NCBI RefSeq assembly: GCF_000526995.1
Contig: NZ_AZUI01000001.1
Location: forward strand, 3,080,001 to 3,144,000
Length of the DNA stretch: 64,000 nt
Direction of reading: 5' to 3'
Origin: Lacrimispora indolis DSM 755
GTDB taxonomy: Bacteria; Bacillota; Clostridia; Lachnospirales; Lachnospiraceae
Positions 18,903 to 27,006 of the stretch are shown one piece after another. The notes below the pieces were generated by a model, which worked only from the letters and a program-made list of their open reading frames with translations, did not search any database and had not been told where the DNA came from. Made by a program: the position numbers and the translations under genes. Every line of letters begins with the position of its first letter. The stretch's first letter is position 1.

Positions 18903-19675
18903 GGGCCGAGCCTCCTTTTTTTATGAAACTTTCTGCCGGCCTCTGCCAGGCTTAACAGCCATAAAAAGAATTTTTCAAAAATGGCGCTGATTGCGATGAT
19001 GACCAGAGTCCAGGCAAAAAGATCTGCGGTGCTTAAATAAATTTTGGCCATATAGAGCTTTTCACCGATGGAATAGCTGGGAACACCGATCACCTCTGCG
19101 GCAACGCCGGATTTCCAGCCCATACCTAAGGCAACCCTGCAGCCGCTTATGAGGTATGGGAGAAGGGCAGGTCGATAGATATAAAAGAGCTTCTTTCCTC
19201 CCTGCATATGGAAAACCCGGGCCATTTCCAGAAGCTTTGGGTCCGTACTCATAAAGCCTGCCATGGTATTTATGTAGATGATGGGGAATACCACGAGAAA
19301 GGCGATAAAAACGGACAGATTTTCAGAGCCTACCCAGATCAGGGCCAGAATGACAAAGGAAGCTACCGGAACCGACTTGATCAGGGACATGAGCGGTTCC
19401 AGAAAGTCTTTTATAAGAGGAAAACGGCAGGCAGCGCCCCCTGTTAAGATTCCTGTCCCAAAAGCCAGGAGAAATCCAAAGCTTATCTTTCCAAAAGAGA
19501 GGGCAATGGTTTTCCAGAAACCGGGCATGGCTGCCTGGATCCATAAAGACCGGATCACCTCCAAAGGGCCAACCAGTATAATGCTGTTATGCACGGCCAG
19601 GCTTGCCGCCTGCCATGCCAGAAGCCAGAAAAGGATGATTCCGGCCTTTTTAAGCGATCGGGCTGTTGGTTTCAT
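18893..19675 (-). CDS. ABC transporter permease (SsuC/TauC/ThiX type)
   Basis: 260 residues, normal length. About six hydrophobic segments with the inner-membrane signature region MARVFHMQGGKKLFYIYRPALLPYLISG (EAA-type loop, about 160-190) followed by GMGWKSGVAAEVIG, typical of the sulfonate/nitrate/HMP importer permeases. Middle gene of the operon; 32 nt behind the binding-protein gene. Confidence 0.92.
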   Translation of the reverse strand: MKPTARSLKKAGIILFWLLAWQAASLAVHNSIILVGPLEVIRSLWIQAAMPGFWKTIALSFGKISFGFLLAFGTGILTGGAACRFPLIKDFLEPLMSLIKSVPVASFVILALIWVGSENLSVFIAFLVVFPIIYINTMAGFMSTDPKLLEMARVFHMQGGKKLFYIYRPALLPYLISGCRVALGMGWKSGVAAEVIGVPSYSIGEKLYMAKIYLSTADLFAWTLVIIAISAIFEKFFLWLLSLAEAGRKFHKKRRLGPWK

Positions 19676-19707
19676 TGTGTCAATCTCCTTACCGGGTTTT
19701 CCGCAAA

Positions 19708-20769
19708 TTATGGCATGTAGTAGAAATCATCGGCCGGCAGCGTACCGCCTACGGAAGTCGGCTCCATATCGAAAAGAACCTTTAAGTATCCGCTTAAGAG
19801 GGATTTCATCTGGTTTCCGTCCACATAGGTGATGCTGCAGTATGGGATGGCCTTTTCTGCAACAGGGGCTTTTTCAATGATTCCGGCGGCTGCCACTAAA
19901 GCAGCGGTCTCTGCTACATTGGCATTGGCAAACTCAGCGGATTCCTTATGCTCTGTCATAAAAGTATCAATGGCATCCTTATGGTCTTTTAGGGTCTCAT
20001 TCCGGCAGATGGTAACTCCGGTTACCAGGCTGCCTCCGTCTTCGCCGGCAGTGGCATCCCATTCCTTTGTTAAGTCAAGAACCATTTTAAGGGAGTCATT
20101 CTGAGCCATGGCGGCTGTTACAAATGGCTGGGGAAGAAGGCCTACTGCGTCAGACTTTTCCTTCAGGACGGAAGCCACCTCAGCAGGTTCAGATTTATAT
20201 TCCAGGGTCACATCGTCCGTGGTTAAGCCGCTGGCCTTAAGCACATGCTGAAGGACATAGTCCGGTGTGGTTCCCTTGCCGGTTAAGTAGACGGTTTTTC
20301 CCTTTAAGTCTGCTGCCGTCTTAATGGAATCATCGGCAGATATTCCATAGAGAACGCCCAGGGTGTTGATATCAATGACGCTCACCCCATGATTGCTCTT
20401 ATTGTAAATAATGGAGGCCATGTTGGCGGGAACAAGTGCAACATCAAGCTCTCCGCTTACGATTTTTCCAAGGAGTTCATCGGCAGCGGTTACCATGGTG
20501 AATTCATAGGAGCCTTTTGCGCTGCCCTTTTCAGACTGGTCCGCCAGCCTTACAAGTCCCATGGAGGTAGGCCCTTTTAAGGAGCCGATTTTTAAGGTAT
20601 AGGTATCGCCGGTGCTTTGAGTTTCCGGCGTTTCCTTTGCTGCCTCAGTGGTGGATTCCTTTTCGGAGGCAGAGGTCGCCTGGGTGCTTTCCGGACTGCT
20701 CTTTGCACAGCCGGAGAGAAGGGCAGCTGTCATGGCAAACGCCATCAATACTGATACTGCTTTTTTCAT
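19708..20769 (-). CDS. ABC transporter substrate-binding lipoprotein (NMT1/SsuA-like)
   Basis: 353 residues. Signal with lipobox LLSGC-A (Cys about 21), then a Ser/Thr/Glu linker, then a two-lobed binding protein with GSLKGPTSMGLVRLAD, KGKTVYLTGKGTTPDYVLQ and LPQPFVTAAMA segments characteristic of the NMT1/SsuA group. Anchored outside the membrane, it delivers a small, often sulfur- or nitrogen-containing, substrate to the permease. First gene of its operon and preceded by a leader with an intrinsic terminator, so expression is probably controlled by attenuation. Confidence 0.9.
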   Translation of the reverse strand: MKKAVSVLMAFAMTAALLSGCAKSSPESTQATSASEKESTTEAAKETPETQSTGDTYTLKIGSLKGPTSMGLVRLADQSEKGSAKGSYEFTMVTAADELLGKIVSGELDVALVPANMASIIYNKSNHGVSVIDINTLGVLYGISADDSIKTAADLKGKTVYLTGKGTTPDYVLQHVLKASGLTTDDVTLEYKSEPAEVASVLKEKSDAVGLLPQPFVTAAMAQNDSLKMVLDLTKEWDATAGEDGGSLVTGVTICRNETLKDHKDAIDTFMTEHKESAEFANANVAETAALVAAAGIIEKAPVAEKAIPYCSITYVDGNQMKSLLSGYLKVLFDMEPTSVGGTLPADDFYYMP

Positions 20770-20816
20770 AATGATCCTCGCTTTCTGTCCGTACCTGTCA
20801 TGGCTTTTTTACCGTC

Positions 20817-20941
20817 AAAAAAACCCATACCAACAGGCATGGGATTTCCGATTTACGTATTCTCCTCGCCTTCTCCGTCAGGGTTCCTTCCGGGTTAGTA
20901 CGAACACCTTCAGTATACCATTATTCCCCTATCTTTGTCAA
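20817..20941 (-). promoter_or_regulatory. Structured 5' leader with intrinsic terminator (candidate riboswitch)
   Basis: Minus strand: TTGACA (20941-20936), 18-nt spacer, TATACT (20917-20912), then about 60 nt of G/A-rich leader, then a perfect-looking terminator CCCATGCC-TGTT-GGTATGGG (20843-20824) with seven T's. The leader can close a CGTA/TACG helix around GGAAGGAACCC and GACGGAGAAGGCGAGG. A terminator between a promoter and a transporter gene, with a compact purine-rich domain in front, is riboswitch-like. I compared it mentally with TPP, guanidine-I, ZTP, purine and fluoride consensus motifs and found no fit. Confidence 0.6.
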
Positions 20942-21018
20942 AATATAGATACAGATAAATCTGAAAATGTGATATACTGTATGTACTTATGTCGGCCAAG
21001 TCTGACAGGAATGTGAAG

Positions 21019-21075
21019 CATCCTACGGGCATATCTGTATGTCCAAAAAGCGTGGACGGTAAAATGAAAGGAGAA
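21019..21075 (+). repeat. 57-nt leader repeat, copy upstream of punA (diverged)
   Basis: CCTACGGGCATATCTGTATG then TCCAAAAAGCGTGGACGGTAA aligns position by position with the three copies at 44661, 44713 and 47295. It ends with AAAGGAG, the punA ribosome site, 8 nt before the start codon. The core can fold GGGCATA-N4-TATGtCC. Confidence 0.7.
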
Positions 21076-21083
21076 AAAGGCGT

Positions 21084-21914
21084 ATGAATGAAGTATATGC
21101 AAAGCTTGAAAATTGTTTGAAGAGTGTGCGGGAGAAGACGGATTTTGTCCCGGAAGTGGCTTTGATCCTAGGGTCCGGCCTTGGGGAATATGCGGAGGAA
21201 ATAAAGGTGGAGACCTCCATTGAGTATAAAGATATCGAAGGATTCCCCATATCAACGGTTGCAGGCCATAAAGGAAGATTTGTATTCGGGTATGTAAATG
21301 AGGTTCCGGTGGTTATTATGCAGGGACGGGTTCATTTTTATGAGGGATATCCAATGACGGATGTGGTGCTTCCGGCCAGGCTTATGGGCCTTTTAGGAGC
21401 AAAGGTGCTGTTTCTGACCAATGCCTGCGGCGGCGTCAACAAGGAGTTTCAGGCGGGAGATTTCATGCTTATAAGGGATCACATTGCCAGCTTTGTTCCG
21501 TCTCCGTTAATCGGTGAAAATTTAGAGGACTTAGGTCCAAGATTTCCGGATATGAGCGATGTGTACAGCAAAAAGCTGCAGCAGGTCATCAAAGAGGCTG
21601 CAAAGGAAGAAGGGATCGGCTTAAGAGAGGGTGTTTACATGCAGCTTACCGGCCCTGCATACGAGTCTCCGGCAGAGGTACAGATGTGCCGCATTCTGGG
21701 GGCAGATGCGGTGGGAATGAGTACAGCCTGTGAGGCGCTGGCAGCAAACCACATGGGGATGAAGGTTTGCGGCATTTCCTGTATCACCAATATGGCCTGC
21801 GGCATTACGGACCAGCCTTTAAGCCATGGAGAGGTGCAGGAGACGGCAGACCGGGTGGCACCTTTGTTTAAAAAGCTGATTACGGCTTCCATTACAAAGA
21901 TCGCAGGCAAATAA
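21084..21914 (+). CDS. punA: Purine-nucleoside phosphorylase (trimeric type)
   Basis: 276 residues, family length. Cleaves purine nucleosides with phosphate to base and (deoxy)ribose-1-phosphate. Family motifs: phosphate loop ILGSGLGEYAE, GRVHFYEGYPMTDVV, and the purine-site region LTGPAYESPAEVQMCR with GADAVGMST. Cytoplasmic. It is followed after 19 nt by adenine deaminase, so the pair forms a purine-salvage operon: adenosine or inosine breakdown, then adenine to hypoxanthine. The leader repeat supplies its ribosome site. Confidence 0.95.
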   Translation: MNEVYAKLENCLKSVREKTDFVPEVALILGSGLGEYAEEIKVETSIEYKDIEGFPISTVAGHKGRFVFGYVNEVPVVIMQGRVHFYEGYPMTDVVLPARLMGLLGAKVLFLTNACGGVNKEFQAGDFMLIRDHIASFVPSPLIGENLEDLGPRFPDMSDVYSKKLQQVIKEAAKEEGIGLREGVYMQLTGPAYESPAEVQMCRILGADAVGMSTACEALAANHMGMKVCGISCITNMACGITDQPLSHGEVQETADRVAPLFKKLITASITKIAGK

Positions 21915-21933
21915 AAGGAGGAGAAATTTTCTT

Positions 21934-23685
21934 ATGGATCGGATGTTAGCAGAACGGATTCTGGCTGCATCAGGGGCGAAAAAAGCGTCCATGGTGTTAA
22001 AACATGCCAAGGTGGTCAATGTTTTTACGGCAGAACTGGAAGATGGAGATATTGCTGTTGAGGATGGTTACATTGTGGGAGTGGGGGACTATGAGGGACA
22101 GACGGAGATCGAGCTGGGGGGAGCGGTGGTTTGTCCTGGGCTGATTGACGGACATATTCATCTGGAAAGCTCCATGGTAGCACCAGGAGAATTTGAGCGC
22201 TCTGTGGTGCCTCATGGGACCCAGGCGGTCATTACGGATCCTCACGAGATCGCCAATGTGGCGGGAGCGGAAGGTATCCGTTTTATGATGGAGCGGACCA
22301 GGGGGCTTACCCTTGACGTGTATTTCATGCTTCCCTCCTGCGTACCGGCCACGGGACTTGATGAATCAGGGGCAGTGCTGTCTGCGGAAGCACTTTCCCC
22401 TCTCTATGAGGAAGAACGGGTGCTTGGCCTTGCCGAGCTTATGAACTCTTATGGAACTGTAAGGGCGGACCGGGGGATCCTTGATAAGGTGGAAGAGGCC
22501 AGGAACAGGAATCTGCTGATCGACGGCCACGCCCCGGGGCTTTCCGGCAGGGAGCTGAATGCTTATGTGACCGCGGGGGTGCAGTCGGATCATGAATGCT
22601 CTGATGCAGGAGAGGCAGTGGAAAAGCTTAAGAGAGGTCAGTGGGTCATGATACGGGAAGGAACGGCAGCCAGGAACTTAAGAGCTCTGATGCCCCTGTT
22701 CCAGGAGCCGTATTATCACCGCTGCATGCTGGTCACCGACGATAAGCATCCAGGTGATTTGATCCGGCTGGGGCATTTGGACTATATCATAAGAGAGGCC
22801 ATAAGTCTGGGAGCGGATCCGGTTCATGCTGTCATGATGGCCTCCTTCCATCCCGCCAGTTATTTCGGACTTCGTGAGGTGGGAGCCATTGCGCCGGGAT
22901 ACAAGGCGAATTTCATCGTTGTTTCCGATCTGAAGGACTTTAAAGTAAAGCAGGTATATAAAAACGGAAAGCTGGTGGCAGAAAACGGCGTAATGAAAGA
23001 GGGAATCCTTGCGGCGGAACAACGGAGCGTGGAGACCCCTGCCCGGGTGGGAGATTCCTTCCATTTAAACGAGATCCGTCCGGAAGACTTCCGAATGGAA
23101 AAAAAGGGCAGCACCATCCGGGTACTTTGCCTTACGCCGGGAGAGCTGACCACCAAAGAGCTTCTGGCTCCATGGACGGAAAACCAGGGAGTTGCCCCAG
23201 GTGTAAACATAGAGCAGGATATCGTGAAAATGGCGGTACTGGAACGGCATCACAACACCGGCCACATGGGGCTTGGCTTCTTAGGCGGATACGGCTTAAA
23301 ACGGGGGGCAGTTGCTACCAGTATTGCTCATGATTCCCATAATCTTATTGTGGCGGGCGCCTGTGACCAGGATATGGCCCTTGCTGCCAATACGGTGAGA
23401 AAGAACCGGGGCGGCTTAGCGGTGGTGGCTGACGGGAAAATTTTGGGAGAACTGCCTCTTCCCATTGCAGGCCTTATGAGTGAAGAACCGGCGGAATGGG
23501 TGGATGAAAAGCTGGAGGAGCTGAAAGCCCAGACACGAGACCTTGGAATCGGAGACAGCATTGATCCCTTTATGACTCTTGCCTTTGCCAGCCTTCCGGT
23601 GATTCCAAAGCTGCGGTTAAATACATATGGCCTCATTGATGTAGAGAAGCAGGAGATCGTGGAGACAATTATTTCCTGTACCTGA
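21934..23685 (+). CDS. ade: Adenine deaminase
   Basis: 583 residues, family length. Converts adenine to hypoxanthine plus ammonia with a binuclear metal site. The amidohydrolase metal motif is LIDGHIHLESSM (about 68-79), followed by PHGTQAVITDPHE and VTDDKHPGD, all typical of the Ade family. Start ATG after AAGGAGGAG. A perfect 11-bp hairpin (23671-23681 with 23690-23700) includes the last codons and holds the TGA in its loop. Confidence 0.95.
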   Translation: MDRMLAERILAASGAKKASMVLKHAKVVNVFTAELEDGDIAVEDGYIVGVGDYEGQTEIELGGAVVCPGLIDGHIHLESSMVAPGEFERSVVPHGTQAVITDPHEIANVAGAEGIRFMMERTRGLTLDVYFMLPSCVPATGLDESGAVLSAEALSPLYEEERVLGLAELMNSYGTVRADRGILDKVEEARNRNLLIDGHAPGLSGRELNAYVTAGVQSDHECSDAGEAVEKLKRGQWVMIREGTAARNLRALMPLFQEPYYHRCMLVTDDKHPGDLIRLGHLDYIIREAISLGADPVHAVMMASFHPASYFGLREVGAIAPGYKANFIVVSDLKDFKVKQVYKNGKLVAENGVMKEGILAAEQRSVETPARVGDSFHLNEIRPEDFRMEKKGSTIRVLCLTPGELTTKELLAPWTENQGVAPGVNIEQDIVKMAVLERHHNTGHMGLGFLGGYGLKRGAVATSIAHDSHNLIVAGACDQDMALAANTVRKNRGGLAVVADGKILGELPLPIAGLMSEEPAEWVDEKLEELKAQTRDLGIGDSIDPFMTLAFASLPVIPKLRLNTYGLIDVEKQEIVETIISCT

Positions 23686-23700
23686 AAAAGTACAGGAAAT
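23671..23700 (+). terminator. Hairpin overlapping the ade stop codon
   Basis: ATTTCCTGTAC (23671-23681) pairs perfectly with GTACAGGAAAT (23690-23700); the ade TGA (23683-23685) lies in the 8-nt loop. Downstream is A-rich, not T-rich, so it may act as a weak terminator or an mRNA 3'-end stabiliser. Confidence 0.5.
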
Positions 23701-23713
23701 CAGTAAAAAAATA

Positions 23714-23742
23714 TTGATAAAAATATATCAATATGCGATAAT
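23714..23742 (+). promoter_or_regulatory. Promoter of the sensory-hydrogenase operon with Rex-like palindrome
   Basis: TTGATA (23714-23719), 17-nt spacer, GATAAT (23737-23742). The -35 box is the left arm of TTGATA-AAAATA-TATCAA (23714-23731), an 18-bp palindrome of the form TTGnTA-N6-TAnCAA. The clostridial Rex operator as I know it, TTGTTAANNNNTTAACAA, has the same frame. NADH/NAD-dependent repression of the hydrogenase genes would fit; this is inference. Confidence 0.5.
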
Positions 23743-23794
23743 GTTTCAAAAGGGCAATCAAAAGCAAGGTAGGAAATTTGGAGGGAGAATATTC

Positions 23795-24034
23795 ATGAGA
23801 GTAACGATATGTATAGGGAGCGCATGCCATCTAAAAGGTTCCAGAGAAATCATAGCCCAGCTGCAGACCCTTGTGAAGGAAAAACATCTGGAAGATCAGG
23901 TGGATTTAAACGGTTCCTTTTGCTGCGGCGACTGTGTAAATGGCGTCTGTGTAACCGTGGAAGGTCAATTATACTCCTTAAAACCGGAAGAAACAAAGGA
24001 GTTTTTTGACAAAGAGATCATGGGGAGGCTGTAA
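23795..24034 (+). CDS. Small [2Fe-2S] thioredoxin-like ferredoxin
   Basis: 79 residues from ATG at 23795, after GGAGGGAG; an upstream in-frame start has no site. Four Cys in the order C-x4-C near the start (ICIGSACHLKGS) and C-x3-C around FCCGDCVNGVC match the NuoE-like [2Fe-2S] thioredoxin fold. It is the first gene of the operon with the PAS-bearing hydrogenase, 2 nt upstream, and probably passes electrons to or from it. Too small to be a full NuoE. Confidence 0.85.
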   Translation: MRVTICIGSACHLKGSREIIAQLQTLVKEKHLEDQVDLNGSFCCGDCVNGVCVTVEGQLYSLKPEETKEFFDKEIMGRL

Positions 24035-24036
24035 TC

Positions 24037-25770
24037 ATGGGAATCATTGATTTCAAGGCTACAAAATGCAAGCACTGCTATAAATGTATCCGTAACTGTG
24101 AAGTCAAGGCTGTCATGATTAAGGATGAGCGTGCTGAGATCATGCCCGATAAGTGCATTTTATGCGGAAAATGCATGCAGGTCTGTCCCCAGTCGGCAAA
24201 AACTCTCATAAGTGATTTGGAACTGGTAAAGAGCTATATTGACGCAGGGATCCCCACAGTCATTTCCCTTGCCCCGTCTTATATGGGCTTGTTAAGCTAC
24301 CAGTCCATCGGCCAGGTAAACGGGGCCCTTAGGAAGCTGGGTTTTGCCGACGTAAGGGAGACCTCTGAGGGAGCGGCCGTTGTGACCGCGGAATATGCAA
24401 GGCTTTTAAAGGAGGGGGAGATGGAGAACATCATCACCACCTGCTGTCCCAGCGTCAACGATCTGATCGAGATTTATTATCCCCAGCTGATTCCTCATAT
24501 GGCTCCTGTGGTATCTCCTATGATTGCCCATGGAAAGATGATAAAAGAAGAAATGGGGCCTGAAGTAAAAGTGGTTTTCCTTGGGCCCTGTATTGCAAAG
24601 AAAAAGGAAGCAACGGACCCACGCCATGATGGCTATATTGATGCTGTCCTGAATTTCAATGATATTAACAGATGGCTCTCTGAAGAGGAGATCACCATTG
24701 AAGACTGCGAGGATATCCCCTTCACCAACAGGAATCCAAGGGTCAACCGCCTTTATCCGGTCACCAACGGAGTGGTGAATTCTGTTCTGGCCACGGAAGA
24801 GGAACGGGATGGATACCGGAAGTTTTATGTCCATGGCTGCCTTAACTGCATGGATCTGTGCGAAAGCATGGTGCGGGGAGGGATTAAGGGCTGCTTTATT
24901 GAGATGAATATGTGTTCCGGAGGCTGTATCAAAGGGCCTACGGTTGATGATGAAAGCGTCTCCAGATTTAAGATCAAGCTTGATATGGAGGAAACCATTG
25001 CAAAGGAACCTGTGCCATGGGAAGAACTGGACCCTGTTATGGAGCGCATTTCCTTTGGAAAGCGGTTCTTAGACCGGTCACCCAGGGAGGTCCTGCCAAC
25101 GGAAGCCCAGATCCAGCAGATACTGAAGATGACCGGAAAGATCAGGCCTGAGGATGAGTTAAACTGCGGCGCCTGCGGCTATTCTACATGCAGGGAAAAG
25201 GCTATAGCGGTTTTCCAGAAAAAGGCAGAGCTTAACATGTGCATTCCCTTTATGCATGAAAAGGCGGAATCCTTATCCAACCTGGTCATGGAGACCTCTC
25301 CGAATATTGTTTTAATTGTTGATAAAGATATGAAAATTTTAGAGTATTCTGCAGTAGGAGAACGGTATTTCGGAAAAACCAGACAGGAAGCCTTGACCAT
25401 GTATTTATATGAACTCATTGATCCTTCTGATTTCCAGTGGGTTTATCAAACCCATCAGAAGATCCATGGAAAAAAGGTGACTTATGGAGAATACCGTATT
25501 TCCACTCTCCAGAATATTTTATACATTGAAAAGGAAGATGTGGTATTGGCCACCTTCATAGACATCACCAAAGAGGAAGAACAGGCAAGACAGGAGTACG
25601 AAAAGAAGCTGGAAACCATTGATCTGGCTCAGAAGGTCATTCACAAGCAGATGATGGTAGCCCAGGAAATTGCAGGTCTTTTAGGGGAAACAACTGCGGA
25701 GACCAAGACCACGCTGACAAAGCTTTGTAAGTCCTTATTGGATGAGGGAAGTGAAAGTGAGGTCAAGTGA
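24037..25770 (+). CDS. Sensory [FeFe]-hydrogenase with PAS domain (group C, HydS-like)
   Basis: 577 residues. Order: two [4Fe-4S] clusters (Cys11/14/17/21 and 40/43/46/50), H-cluster domain (about 70-330), a further Cys377/380/385/402 [4Fe-4S] domain, a PAS domain (about 411-520) and a helical tail. H-cluster motifs are L1 TTCCP (134-138), L2 GPCIAKK (183-189, Gly for the usual Met) and L3 NMCSGGCIKG (Cys293, Cys297). The four cluster ligands and the relay Cys are kept. PAS-fused enzymes of this group are thought to sense H2 or redox state rather than make H2. It overlaps the SpoIIE-type phosphatase gene, its likely output partner. Confidence 0.92.
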   Translation: MGIIDFKATKCKHCYKCIRNCEVKAVMIKDERAEIMPDKCILCGKCMQVCPQSAKTLISDLELVKSYIDAGIPTVISLAPSYMGLLSYQSIGQVNGALRKLGFADVRETSEGAAVVTAEYARLLKEGEMENIITTCCPSVNDLIEIYYPQLIPHMAPVVSPMIAHGKMIKEEMGPEVKVVFLGPCIAKKKEATDPRHDGYIDAVLNFNDINRWLSEEEITIEDCEDIPFTNRNPRVNRLYPVTNGVVNSVLATEEERDGYRKFYVHGCLNCMDLCESMVRGGIKGCFIEMNMCSGGCIKGPTVDDESVSRFKIKLDMEETIAKEPVPWEELDPVMERISFGKRFLDRSPREVLPTEAQIQQILKMTGKIRPEDELNCGACGYSTCREKAIAVFQKKAELNMCIPFMHEKAESLSNLVMETSPNIVLIVDKDMKILEYSAVGERYFGKTRQEALTMYLYELIDPSDFQWVYQTHQKIHGKKVTYGEYRISTLQNILYIEKEDVVLATFIDITKEEEQARQEYEKKLETIDLAQKVIHKQMMVAQEIAGLLGETTAETKTTLTKLCKSLLDEGSESEVK

Positions 25771-26951
25771 TGGGAGTTACCGTAGATGTTGCATATAAAA
25801 GCCTGAATAAATTCAGAGAAGTGCTGTGCGGGGATAAGGTGGAGGTTTTACAGACCGAGGATTCCAACATCATGATCCTGGCTGACGGCATGGGCAGCGG
25901 GGTAAAGGCCAACATTCTGGCAACCATGACTTCCAAGATTCTTGGGACCATGTTTTTAAACGGCGCGACCCTGGAAGAGTGTGTGGAAACCATTGTAGAG
26001 ACTCTTCCGGTGTGTCAGGTGCGTCAGGTGGCCTATTCCACCTTCAGCATCCTCCAGGTTTTTCATGACGGAGAAGCCTATCTGGTGGAATTTGATAATC
26101 CCGGCTGTATTTTCATCCGGGACGGAAACTTAGTTTCTATTCCAAAAAACACCCGGGTGATCCGGAATAAAAGCATCAATGAATACCGTTTCAGGGTGAA
26201 AAAGGGGGATGCACTGATCCTTATGAGCGATGGGACCATCCATGCGGGGGTGGGCCAGCTTTTAAACTTTGGCTGGCTGTGGGATGACATTGCTTCCTAT
26301 GCGGTGAAGCAGTACCGTCTGACCATATCCGCGGCGCGCCTTGCTGCTGTTTTAAGCCGTGCCTGTGATGAGCTGTATCAGTATCAGCCCGGTGATGATA
26401 CCACGGTTGCCGTTATGAGGATCATTGACAGGAAGACGGTGCATTTGATGACAGGTCCTCCCAGGAAGCCGGAGGATGACAGCTGTATGGTGGAGGATTT
26501 CCTGTCAGGAGACGATACCGTCAAAAAGATCGTCTGCGGGGGAACCAGTGCCAATATTGTTTCCAGAGTGACCGAAAAAAAGCTGTCTGTCTCTCTGAAT
26601 TATAATGACCCGGATATTCCGCCTATCGCCTATATCGACGGAATTGAACTGGTTACGGAAGGTGTTTTGACCTTAAACAAGGTCTTGAAGCTTTTAAGAC
26701 GTTATGTGAAGAATGAATCCGTTACAGAGGAATTTTTCCTGGAGCTGGATAAGCCTAACGGCGCTTCCATGGTGGCGAAGATGATCATTGAGGATTGTAC
26801 GGAGCTTAACTTGTACGTGGGAAAAGCCATTAACAGCGCTTATCAGAACCCTGGCCTGCCCTTTGATTTAGGGATCCGCCAGAATCTTGTGGAGCAATTA
26901 AAACACGTAGTGGAAGAAATGGGGAAAAGGGTTACGGTAACCTATTATTAA
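25770..26951 (+). CDS. SpoIIE-family (PP2C) serine phosphatase
   Basis: 393 residues; ATG at 25770 shares its A with the TGA of the hydrogenase gene. The PP2C metal motif is ILADGMGSG (Asp39-Gly40), with later VEFDNPG, LMSDGTIHAG and GDDTTVAVMR matching the SpoIIE/RsbU class. Residues about 235-393 form an extra C-terminal region I cannot assign. Such phosphatases dephosphorylate STAS-domain anti-anti-sigma factors. Strict coupling to the PAS hydrogenase implies that gas or redox sensing controls the phosphatase. No STAS gene is present in the window. Confidence 0.92.
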   Translation: MGVTVDVAYKSLNKFREVLCGDKVEVLQTEDSNIMILADGMGSGVKANILATMTSKILGTMFLNGATLEECVETIVETLPVCQVRQVAYSTFSILQVFHDGEAYLVEFDNPGCIFIRDGNLVSIPKNTRVIRNKSINEYRFRVKKGDALILMSDGTIHAGVGQLLNFGWLWDDIASYAVKQYRLTISAARLAAVLSRACDELYQYQPGDDTTVAVMRIIDRKTVHLMTGPPRKPEDDSCMVEDFLSGDDTVKKIVCGGTSANIVSRVTEKKLSVSLNYNDPDIPPIAYIDGIELVTEGVLTLNKVLKLLRRYVKNESVTEEFFLELDKPNGASMVAKMIIEDCTELNLYVGKAINSAYQNPGLPFDLGIRQNLVEQLKHVVEEMGKRVTVTYY

Positions 26952-27006
26952 ATCAGGGCAGATATTCACACGGCCATTGAGCGTGGAAGTTACAAGGAGG
27001 AAAAAT

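Noticed and set aside
20845..20910. TPP or guanidine-I riboswitch in the ABC leader
   Set aside because: The conserved core strings of these classes as I know them are not present; left as an unassigned leader.
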